Part shown: in pieces, positions 1-10,166 of the stretch
How the letters are laid out: the number at the start of each line of letters is the position of its first letter
Position numbering within the stretch: position 1 is the first letter of the stretch
DNA from: Sisyra terminalis
Taxonomy: Eukaryota; Arthropoda; Insecta; Neuroptera; Sisyridae
DNA length: 64,000 nucleotides
Assembly (NCBI GenBank): GCA_958496175.1
Contig: OY292278.1
Span: forward strand, 15,128,001 to 15,192,000
Direction of reading: 5' to 3'
Position numbers and translations under genes: made by a program
The notes under the pieces: model-generated
The model's database searches: none
Told to the model about the DNA's origin: nothing
Seen by the model: only the letters and a program-made list of their open reading frames with translations

Positions 1-1439
1 TTTATGATTTATTCGAATCCTCGAAATTTCATCTTTTTGAAGATAATGTTTTTAGGGATGATTGCACCCCTAAAATGTGTTGAAACTATTTAAAAACGCA
101 GTGCTGATATATTAATGCTGATCATTCTATAATTTAAGCTTTATGAAGCCAATTAGATTTCTTAAATAAGCCAAGTAGAATTTTTTGCAGCTAGAACATA
201 TAAATTACCTCTCCTCCCCTTCCTCACTGCTCCAATTTTTATAATGATGACAAAAAATAATATGTTTATATCTTAGTCCCAAGACGAATTCATTTATAAG
301 TAATATATTTCTGCGTATACTCAACATTCTATAGGGGTAAAAAGTCACTAAGTCCCCCCCTTTCTAAATTAGCCAACTATTTACCTTTGTTTCGTTGAGA
401 AAATGGAAAATTTAGGAAGTTGTAACTAAAAAAAATCTGTAGTGAAAATCATCATTTTTGTTTTATTGAACTGGTCGAGAACATATATCCTCTCCACCCC
501 GATTTAGTGATAGTCCTAGTCTAAGATCTTTATTAGGTTTCAAAACTTTTTACTCTACAAATTTTGAATTATTGTTAGAATAATTTGTATGTAAAACAAT
601 TGATTAGTTCTTTAATTCATTTGTGATTTATACTTTCATTGTTGCACTAATGTATTTCAGTTGCCTATATATCAACAGGCAAAATGCGGTAAATTGTCTG
701 GGTTGATAGTTGATAAAAAGAATTTACTATTTTATTCTATATACATTATACACTTATATCTACTTATAAAAACTATATATAAATATAATTATATAGTAAT
801 CATTAACATTAAATGAATACGAATCCGGATAAATATTTATTAACTTTGTATTTTGGTGGAATGTCATTAGTAATTGAACGTAATTTTTCGCATATTCAAA
901 TAAGTTGCGTTTAGTTTTCTTCAAAAGTGAAGAATAATTTTTACATATTTTCGACAATTAATGCTACGTTAATTAATAAACACAAAATATCTATTGAAAT
1001 AAGCATTATTGGAAATACCATAGTAAGTACGTCATAATGAACCACAAACGTCTTTGTTTATCATGAACCCTGTACAATAATCCTTCTACAATATATTACC
1101 CATACTTGACAACTTCTGAATAATTGTACAATATTTATTAACAAAAAAGTAAAAGAAACTACTATCATTAGAAAATAAGCCAAAATATAAATTATGAGAT
1201 AAAAATTTGTATTTGGAAGCATAAAAAAACACCGCTACCCACTAATGCTATCTTTCAACGATTGATTATTACGAAAGTTTACTTACAATTTGAAAAAAAA
1301 CTCATGGGCAGTATAAGGTTTTTTTTCGGAGGGGTAGGAGGCAATATCATCTTTCATTTGCAAGTGCGTGAAAGGAATGCAACGTACAAAATTCGCAATT
1401 CGCATTTTTCTGTTATTTTATTCATATATTATAAAAACT
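1..1439. other. Intergenic, no gene seen
   Basis: AT-rich sequence with only short chance reading frames. I see no splice-linked exons, RNA gene or recognisable transposon ends. A gene continuing from outside the window cannot be excluded. Confidence 0.5.
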
Positions 1440-2800
1440 CTAATAATTTGATTTGCTTCTAAGTATGTATTGTGCTGGAATCTCCAAAGTGCACAAAAAA
1501 ACCGGTGGCAAGTGCCCACCACCCCTTAAATTCATCATTGCTTGGATGGAAATCTCACCATTCAAAAACGACCAATATAAGGGTAAATCTGGTGCGTACA
1601 TTTTCACATCCTCATTTTTATTTTTCAACAATCTAGCCAAAAAATGCAAATTCTCTTTATGATGTTTCCTTAAGGCAGATAAAGTTTTAAATATTCACCT
1701 CAATTTTAGCGAAAGAAACCATTTCTTATATCCTTTTTATGAGTTTGAAAATAGTCCTTTTTGAAACTTTGAAACGATATTGCGGGTGTCCTTTTGCACA
1801 CAGGACAAAATTTTTTTCACATTTCTTCTCACGTTAGAGCACTGTTTGATAATCCGTTGATGCAATATATCCTTATAAGGAAATCACACCCCTCAAAAAC
1901 GACCAATTTTAAGGGCAAATTTGGTGCATGTGTTATTACATCCTTAACTTTCCGATTTAATTTTCCAAGGCTCTAGCCGTAAAATTCGATTTTTTTTCAT
2001 GCAATTCGATTAAGCGTGATACAGTCTTAAAATATGTGCTCAATTTTAGCGAAAGAAATCATCCCTTATATCCTTTTTATGAGTTTGAAAATAGTCCTTT
2101 TTGAAACTTTGAAATGATATTGCGGGTGTCCTTTTGCACACAGGAAAAAATTTTTTTCACATTTCTTTCCACGTTAGAGCATTGTTTGATAATACGTTGA
2201 TGCAATATATCCTTATAAGGAAATCACACCCCTCAAAAACGACCAATTGTAAGGGCAAATTTGGTGCATGTATTTTTACACCCTTAACTTTCCGATAAAT
2301 AAGGATATATTTTATCAACGGAATATCAAACAATACTCTATTGTGAGAAGAAATGTGAAAAAAAATTTGTCCTGTGTGTAAACACCCGCAATATCGTTTC
2401 AAAGTTTCAAAAAGGCCTATTTTCAAACTCATAAAAAGGATACAAGGAATGGTTTTTTTCGCTAAAATAGAGCAGAATATTTAAGACTTAATCATGCTTA
2501 ATTGAATTGTATGAAAGAAATTCGAATTTAAAGATCAGATCCTTGGGAAATTAAATCGGAAAGTTAAGTATGTAAAAACACCAGCACCAAATTTGCCCTT
2601 AAAATTGGTCGTTTTTGAGGGGTGTGATTTCCTTATAAGGATATATTGCATCAACGGATTATCAAACAATGCTCTAACGTGAGAAGAACTGTAAAAAAAT
2701 GTTTGTCCTGTGTGCAAAAGGACACCCGCAACATCGTTTCAAAGTTTAAAAAAGGACTATTTTCACACTCATTAAAAGGATATAAGGGAGTTATTATATT
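1440..2800. repeat. 340-bp repeat unit in direct and inverted copies
   Basis: A unit containing the marks GATATTGCGGGTGTCC, CCTTATAAGGAAATCACACC and AAAAACGACCAATT occurs forward at about 1700-1980 and 2036-2296, spaced about 340 bp. It then occurs in reverse at about 2297-2490 (partial) and 2535-2795. A more diverged partial copy lies at 1440-1690. The array is therefore a large imperfect palindrome centred near 2297. Short frames read through it but none is conserved between copies, so I take it as non-coding repeat DNA. Related partial sequence recurs near 28.96-29.11 kb and 50.39-50.50 kb, so the family is dispersed. Confidence 0.85.
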
Positions 2801-3901
2801 ATTTTTAATATTATTTGTAATAAGGATATAAGAAAAATTTCGATTTATATTACGATCACTAACTGGTATAAAATTGTATCGCCATCTTCAAGACAACTAT
2901 TGAACTGTTAGCAAATATCTTTTCCCTATCGCTGGATTAAATTAAGAAAACTAGGCAAAACGCAAAACTACTCAATTAATTTTAAATGTTCCAAAATTAA
3001 AGATTTGATGGCTGTTTCAATTCTTTATTTATCAAATAAATTTTGTTTCACAAAATTTTATTACTATTTTACAGATATAAAGTTTTACGAACTCTACTTA
3101 GTACAATAATTTGATTCATTCCCATAAATTTAGGAGTAATAAAATATTTTCTTCTCTCAAACTTATAAATATATCTTTATTTTCTTACACAAAAAAAAAA
3201 AATTAAAACAAGTAAATTACAATAATTTCTCAATTCCTCAAGTCGCAACAATTAAATGCTAGGATTAAGAATTATCATCTTCAGCTGATGATTTTACCGT
3301 TGTTCCCTCAAACCTTATATGATTCCATGGATTCCTTGGCATTTAAGATAATTTTTTTAGGGCTTCGATAATCGCTGCACCAAATGCGGTATACTTAAAG
3401 ATGCTATTTTTTCTTTGTTTAATGCTACTAAAAATAATTCAGTGGTATTTATGCCAACCAAAGACTTTTCAACTATTAGTTAGAATTACATGAATTATAA
3501 AAATCCATGGAATAAAAATTTAGTTACTGAATCGCTAAGAATCATTTATAGACGAAAAGTGGTTTAATTCAATTGCTCATATTGATTTAAATAAATCAAT
3601 AATTTAAAATTTATGATAATTTATAATTGTTCACATTTGTGCATCATTTATAATTGTACTTTTACAAAACAATAACTCTTGCCCCTAGTAGGTATATCAT
3701 GCATCAGTATTTAAAAACATTTTAATGTTTCAGTAATGGGAAAATAGAATGTTTGATTAACTGTTGAGTATAATTTGAAAATGTTTAAAAACATTGATTT
3801 TGAATAATGTGGAAAAGTACAATCAGTATAATACAGTTTAATGGATTTATATTAAAACAAAAACAAAGGGATAGAAACGAATTGAAGTTGATCTGAAACA
3901 G
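2801..3901. other. Intergenic, nothing recognised
   Basis: AT-rich sequence with homopolymer tracts (an A run near 3190). No exon, RNA gene or transposon end was seen. Confidence 0.45.
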
Positions 3902-6900
3902 CTATTTAATTAAATATCGATTTAAATCAGTAAAATTTTCCGGTTCAACCGCCTTCCAAGCGTTGAGTAAAGTACTGTTGGTGGTTTTAGTTATTTTAAC
4001 TCCATTGGTATTCGGAAAAGCCTCCATATAGCCTAAAATTGAAAATATTTATTTTCCCTGACCAGGAACCATTTATTTTTATGAATTTTTAGCTTACCAG
4101 GAAACCACTGAGGCATCTGTGCTCCCCGTAGTTGTACAAATGATTGATATACTGGAGGACTTGTTCGGGTAAAACTTGTTTTTTTAAATTCTGTAAAGAA
4201 AGATGTAAATTTAGCAAACCTCAAAATTTTTCTAATTCAGGTACCTTTCGATTTTTTTTCTTTGATCATTTTGTCTTTAGTCATAAGCTTTTCCTAAAAA
4301 ACACCAATAAGATATTCAAAACTATAAATTTGCTATACATAATTGATATTTCATAGGTCTTACTCTAAATGTTTCCAAATGTTTCGGATTCTCCGTTCTG
4401 CTTTTCTCATCTCCTGAATGCATATATTCAACGACTTGCTCAGGAGATGCTTCTTCAGATTGCAAAGACATATTTCCAATTATCTTCAAAAATAAAAAAA
4501 ATTACCTACAACTCTTTTCTAATTTTTGTTAAAAAAGAATTCAAATTGTCGTTTTGAAAAAACATTAAGAGATACACAAATAGTTTGCAGAAAAAGGGTT
4601 AAAACAGAACCTACTCATTTCAATTCTTTTTTATTAACCACTTAATTGAATACGTACTTCTTCTGTTATAGAATTGCTTAAAGTTTGGGCTCGAATTTCA
4701 TTTATTTTGTGCTTTAAACAGCTTAATGAGCTTAAGCGTCCCTTTAAGACATTAAATTGATCCAACATGTCAATTCGTTTTATTTCATCAACGATTTTCG
4801 ATTTAAGTTTTGAAATATCATGGGATTGCGTCTAAAATAAAATTTAACAAAATCTTAGTTCAGAAAAAAAGTAAATATAAACGAGATAATAGAATTAGAG
4901 AATAGTTTCTTGGTAGATATTTCTATCGATATAGTGATACATATTTTTTTTTTGAATTCGCCGGGTTCGAGAAAACGTGGTTCTTTGGTATACTGTCGTA
5001 AGTTTCACTTATCCTCTGAATTCTCATGTAGGTATGCAAAAAATTACGCATTGTCCTTATATCAATCAGTACAGAAACAATTCTAGATTTTTCTTTGTGC
5101 TTTAGAGATAAATTTAAGGAGAAGATATAAATATATCGAATTAATTACCGTTGTACTGCTGCTGGAGGAATATGTGTTCCTTAATTCATTCAAATTATTA
5201 TTGGAACTAAACAATTCGTTCGATAACTGAAAAAAAAGAAAACACGTTAGTTTAGCTATTATTTCTCTGAATATTTGATAACCATTATAAGCGACCTCTT
5301 CAAATTGTGAAAAATTTGAGTACAAATATAATAAAATATCAACTGAATTTTATCAAAAAAAAATTATAAATATATTTCATAATTATTATTTTGTAAACAA
5401 CAAATCAAATGTGGAACAAAATGTCTGGTACAGTGAATTCTCTTTAAATTAGAAGTCTGAGCTGTTAAAAATTTATTTTCAAGTATAAAAGTACAAATTT
5501 GGATGGCATAGTTAAGTCCACCCCAAATGAGTAGGTATAGTAAGTCTATTCTGGGAAGATAGTTTCAAAAATTAAGAAAAAAAAAACACTTGAAATATTT
5601 GTCGTTGTGCCTCATTACAAAACAGTTATGGAGTGATCCAATACTACTTAATGTTTACTGAGGAGGATTGCTTGGTTAGCAAAATACGTGTCTTGGCAAT
5701 AAGTCAAATATATATTTGTTAGATTTTATGTTTATAGATTAAATTTGTAAATAATATCATATAAATACGGTCAAATAATTTTTATTTTAATAATTTGCTA
5801 TGTATAATTTGCTTTTTTGGTGGTAAATTTTCATTATGGCCGGATTTACTTGCGCATCAATTTAAACATACAGTAGATAATGCAACGTTGCCAAATATTG
5901 ATTTCGCTAAAAGGGAAATGAGCTAAATTGGATTTTTATAACTATATTGTAAGTATACACAACTGGCTATTAGTACATACTGTAAAGTATTTTACAATAT
6001 TATACACAACTGACGATTTATATAAATTTATATGAATTAACTGTTTATCAATACAACATGGGTCACTTGTTCGCTAAATACCAATAGAAACATTTAACAT
6101 ATAGAAGTGGATTATAGTCAAGGTTTATAAGTTACACAGGTTGTCCCATTAGAAAAAAATATGACGTCATACGAAGAATTTTGAAATTTGAATCAGTCTG
6201 AAGATACATACGATTTTCTTCTGGAGACGTCACCTGTGTATTTTATAAACCTTGGATTATAGTCATAAACTATTATGTATAGATATGATTGGTCAATTGC
6301 ATATACATATAGTTTGTCTAAATAGTCAACTGTATCTTTAACATGTAAAAATTAAATTAATAAAATAGTAATTGTAAATGATAATAAAAGTAATTATTAC
6401 CCACTTATATCTTAGTATTGCACTGATTAATTTCAAAAAAATATAATTCTTTTAATTGTATTTAAACTATTGTGTATTAGTATGGATATGGTTCGAACTA
6501 TAAAAATTGAAAATTTTAAGTACGACAGTATTGATGTTTTAAATGTAAAATTACAACTGATGGTGACTCAGGTAAGTTTTCTCTACCCAAAAACAGAAAA
6601 TATGTGCTAGCAATCGACTCGACTGCGTTTTTTTTAAATTCTATCAAAATCGGTCAGTTTCAATCTTATCATTTTTTATAACGCCGCAAAAGAAGTATAA
6701 CTCCCAAAATTAAATATCTAATTATTTTTTCGAGAATTTCAAGTTTTAAAGAAGATAACTACAATATAAAACGGTTGAACTGCACTTTTCAAAATGAAAA
6801 CAGTTTAACAAGTTCAAGTCAATTACGTCTACTCTTAAAGTTCCGGGTACAAGTTCGTATTCCATGTTTATAAAAACTATTTCTAATTTTCATAATCATT

Positions 6901-9610
6901 AAAACAATTTTTACAAAAAAAAAAAAAATATAATAATAGTGCAAAAACTTTCATTGTATGTACCAACAACACAATGAAGAATATATTCATCATAAATATT
7001 TGATTTTTAAAGAGCTTACGATTAGTAGCGGATTTTTCGGGATACTTACTAAGCTTTGGATTACCGATATGTTTATTGGCTACCTACCTAAGTTCAATTT
7101 AACCGAATAATGACAAATTTATAATAACGTAAAATCTCTTAAAAATATCGTAAAATCAATAAAATTCAATTCTTACATGCATTCCAGTTTTCGTGACATT
7201 TGGATCTAACTCATGTTTTCTTTTCGGTGCCTGAACATTGTCCACTTTCGGAGACTCTTCTGGTTCATACAATGGCAATCTAGAAACCCTCAACATGAAA
7301 ATCCTTTTACGAAATATTTTAAAAAACACATTTTTCATACATTTCCCGATCAATCTTAGGTTCTTTCGAAGCTTTTGGCCTCACATTAACATTACTTTTT
7401 TTCTTTTTTGAAGACAAAATGGTGGTTTGATTTTTTTGAATCATTGAACTTACAACTTGCTTCGCCACATTTGCATCGTTTACGAAATTAACCAGCGAAA
7501 TCCTAAAACGAAATTAAAGATATAATGTTAAATAGTAAGGAGTTTTCTTACCAATTGTCCTGGCCAATATTTTTGTCGGAAGGTTTGTTTTTAGCGGCAT
7601 TAATTGACTTGGAGTCTGTCCGAGAAACACAATTACGCTTTGATTCCTTTAAAATGAGATTTAAATTAGGATTTTTTATCATTTATAAGTTAATGTCCAA
7701 CTTTTATTAAAATATCGGCTCATGTGTACTTTAGCACACCCACAATCTGACAACGTTGCATTTTCGACTATTTTTTTAATTTAATTCGCGATTAAATCGG
7801 TTCATAATGAAAATTTAACCACAAAAGAGGGAATTATACCAAATTAGAATTGAAATAATAAAAATATCGCGAATTAAATTAAAAACAAAGTCGAAAATGC
7901 AACGTTGTCAGATAGTGGGTGTGCTAAATACACTTGAGCCAAAATATAGAATTGTCTTTTTTTTAGGAATAGCATTTAAACTATATTGCCTAATTAGTAC
8001 AAAATAGTTTATACAATATATAAAATATATAAAAATATATTGTGGTCCAATTTATGTAGTATAAGCAAATACAATTAAATACGTCTTTCGATTGTCAAGC
8101 TATCTTCCTCAGTGGTCATCAAGCAGCTTGGATCACTCCCTGACTGCTTTGTGATGATTCACCAAAATTCACCAGTTTATGGTAAGATTTTTTATATTAT
8201 TATATTAAATTATACTACATAAATTGGACCACAATATATTTTATATATTATATAAACAGTATAACTGTTCAAAGTCAGCGAAAAAATATTTTTTTTATTT
8301 TACTTCAAAACAGTTTTGAAGACTACTTACTTGATCTGTTGACTTGGTCTTCTTCATCTTAAAAAGAAAACCATATTTTTAGTAAATTGAGCAGTTTAAT
8401 ATACAAGAATCTTTTACCCTCAAAAAATTGAGCCCTGTCTTTAAAATTTATGAATACTTTGATATCTAGTAACGATTTTTAAGTAGAACTTAATTGGAAG
8501 ACTATATTTTTCTTTGATAAGTCTCAGAACGGAAGAAACTTTATGTTTTGGTACTTAGTTATGCCATGAAATTCGTGTGTAAAAACTTAAAAATGTTTTG
8601 ATCAAAGTACCAATACTTTTTGGGTGAATTTTCTGACCATTACGTAATTTTATCAAATTATCCAAACTTGTTACTTGTTATACTAAATTATCCATTATCG
8701 AGACTTCCAGGTCATACAAAATCGGAAGATAGGTTCCAGAAAATTAAAATTCTCGTTAATCGGGACTTCTTATAAAGTAGAGGGATAGGTTCCAGAAAAT
8801 CGCGTAAAACGAGTACATTGTATTTATGCGTATGTCTACATATACCATGAAGAACTATACATAAATCTAATCTTGAAAAAATTCAAGGGAATAAAGTTAC
8901 CAACTGTTACTACAGTGTAATCTCACTAATCCGGCACTATTAAAACCCGGAGGCTGTCGGATTATTGGAATATTCGGATTACTGGATTATAGTGAAAAAG
9001 TCAAAGGTAATGAATAAAATAAAGCATTTAATAGAGGGAATAAATGTATGCAAAGGTATAGAGGGGTGAGGGAGGCGTGGGCGGAGAGTTCCGGATTATT
9101 GGACGTACCGATCTATCGAAGTGCCGGATTAGTGAGATCATACTGTACTTCCACCGATTTTGCAGAGACCTTAGTCACTCATTATATACATTAATTTTAC
9201 TATTTTTTCTATATCCATAGACAGTATTTTCTACAAATATAATTAAAGAAAATATCTTACATTTGTTTGTAGCGGTTTTTTCTTGGTTTCTTCCGACGGT
9301 TCTAAAACAAAACAGGAATTAAAACTTAATCCGAACTTCGGAAAAAAAATAATAATTGTAGAAAAGCTTACTTTTTGAAAGTTTTTCCAATTGTTTGCTA
9401 GTGGTTGAACTAAATACTGATTTGGGTCTTGAAAATCAAATAAAGTTCCAATTAATAACTGAAAAAAGATCAATCAAAACTAATTTACTTGATTTTTTCC
9501 ATTCGTTTAGTAATCGCCGAATCCAGATGTGATCGTTTGTTAATGAATTGTGGAATTCCCGTTTTAAACGATCCCCTACTTGCAGGAGATGTACTACTTA
9601 AAGTTTCCAT
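3902..9610 (-). CDS. Unrecognised Lys/Ser-rich protein, 12 exons, about 399 aa
   Basis: Coding exons, joined by GT-AG sites with consistent phase: 9610-9489, 9427-9372, 9301-9261, 8357-8331, 7646-7552, 7502-7341, 7288-7177, 5226-5149, 4831-4658, 4483-4364, 4190-4098, 4021-3902. The protein begins METLSSTSPASRGSFKTG. Residues 1 to about 210 are basic, rich in Ser, Lys and Asn, and look disordered. The C-terminal half looks helical (for example the stretch SKLKSKIVDEIKRIDMLDQF), ending DLNRYLIK. No family was recognised; the composition would suit a nuclear or cytoskeletal adaptor, but that is a guess. Introns carry MITEs (6120-6253, 7718-7939, 8006-8262, 8911-9147). The last exon is the weakest point. 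The better acceptor at 4032/4033 gives an early stop, whereas an AG 11 bp further in keeps a 39-codon tail open. An additional small exon in the 1.95-kb intron is possible. It is divergent from the IR75 gene. Confidence 0.7.
6109..6264. mobile_element. Mutator-like MITE with 11-bp target duplication
   Basis: The element at 6120-6253 starts AAGGTTTATAA and ends TTATAAACCTT, with further inverted matches inside (ACACAGGT / ACCTGTGT). It is flanked on both sides by the 11-bp direct repeat GGATTATAGTC (6109-6119 and 6254-6264). Target duplications of 9-11 bp are typical of Mutator-like elements. A second copy lies at 13291-13453. It sits inside an intron of the minus-strand gene. Confidence 0.8.
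7718..7939. mobile_element. MITE of the CGTTGCATTTTCGAC family
   Basis: The ends are inverted repeats of about 50 bp. The left begins GCTCATGTGTACTTTAGCAC and the right ends in its near complement. Both contain an ACGTTGCATTTTCGAC block, with Lys/Asn-rich AT spacer between. Fragments of this family occur near 5880 and 10650 and as a cluster at 20.1-21.4 kb. No transposase sequence is present. Confidence 0.75.
8006..8262. mobile_element. Foldback MITE, family with GTTTATACAATATATAAA ends
   Basis: Terminal inverted repeats of about 65 bp: TTTATACAATATATAAA and TTGTGGTCCAATTTATGTAG on the left, and their complements at 8195-8262. The central part (minus strand) contains CTGAGGA followed by a short stem and GAAA (8083-8112). 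A sister copy lies at 10750-11049 in an IR75 intron, and a half copy at 52.38-52.51 kb. Confidence 0.75.
8911..9147. mobile_element. Tigger/pogo-like MITE
   Basis: The ends are CAGTGTAATCTCACTAATCC and the complement of a near-identical sequence, flanked by TA on both sides (8911-8912, 9146-9147). The CAGTG start, the 'taatccgg' motifs and the TA duplication fit the pogo/Tigger branch of Tc1/mariner. About 235 bp and non-coding. It lies inside an intron of the minus-strand gene. Confidence 0.8.
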
Positions 9611-10113
9611 TATGTTATATCCTTAGATTAAATTAAAAATTTGATTAATTTAATAAAAATTAACTGGAATTTTTAAACTTGTCAAAAAATTTGTTAGATC
9701 AAACAGTGTTTTGTTCCATTTATTTTTCAAATTAATCAAAAAATAATTAATTATGTTTAGCATAGAAGCACTTGAATGATATATTTCTCGTTCAAGTTGA
9801 ATAAATTAAGTTGAAAAATGAGAAATATTATAATGAGCAATGTAAATAGCATTAGAGCTTTTGTCAATAAATTTATTTCAGCAAAAAATATCTGAATAAA
9901 TACGCTAATTATCTATATGGGAAATTGCCAATGGATTTTTATTTGTTATGGAATTGAAATAAGAAATTATGATATGAATTATTCATTCCATAAAATTTCT
10001 GTGGCACGCAATTAAATCAATTCAAATATAAAAATTACTATGCAAATATCAACAAAAAATCGCTGTCTTATGCATAATTTACTTGAAAAATTATAGTAAG
10101 AAATGCATTTGGG
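9611..10113. promoter_or_regulatory. Divergent intergenic spacer (556 bp between start codons)
   Basis: Separates the minus-strand Lys/Ser-rich gene (ATG at 9610) from the plus-strand IR75 gene (ATG at 10167). Apart from the TATA box next to IR75, no TATA-like box was recognised close to the minus-strand start. The sequence is AT-rich without repeats, and any shared control elements are unresolved. Confidence 0.4.
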
Positions 10114-10120
10114 TATAAAA
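10114..10120 (+). promoter_or_regulatory. TATA box of the IR75 gene
   Basis: TATAAAA lies 47 bp upstream of the IR75 start codon, which leaves room for a transcription start near 10144-10150 and a very short 5' leader. The position and the clean match support use as a core promoter. Confidence 0.7.
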
Positions 10121-10166
10121 GAATTAAATTAGCGTTAACACCAAGAACTTACACAAGAATTCAACA

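Noticed and set aside
4364..4470. Alternative frame of the tenth exon of the Lys/Ser-rich gene (KHLLSKSLNICIQEMRKAER)
   Set aside because: It ends in phase 2, which creates an immediate stop in the next exon. The frame starting at 4483 keeps phase 0 through three exons.
5250..5330. Possible extra exon upstream of exon 8 of the Lys/Ser-rich gene
   Set aside because: An acceptor-like AG exists but no donor gives an open phase-compatible exon.
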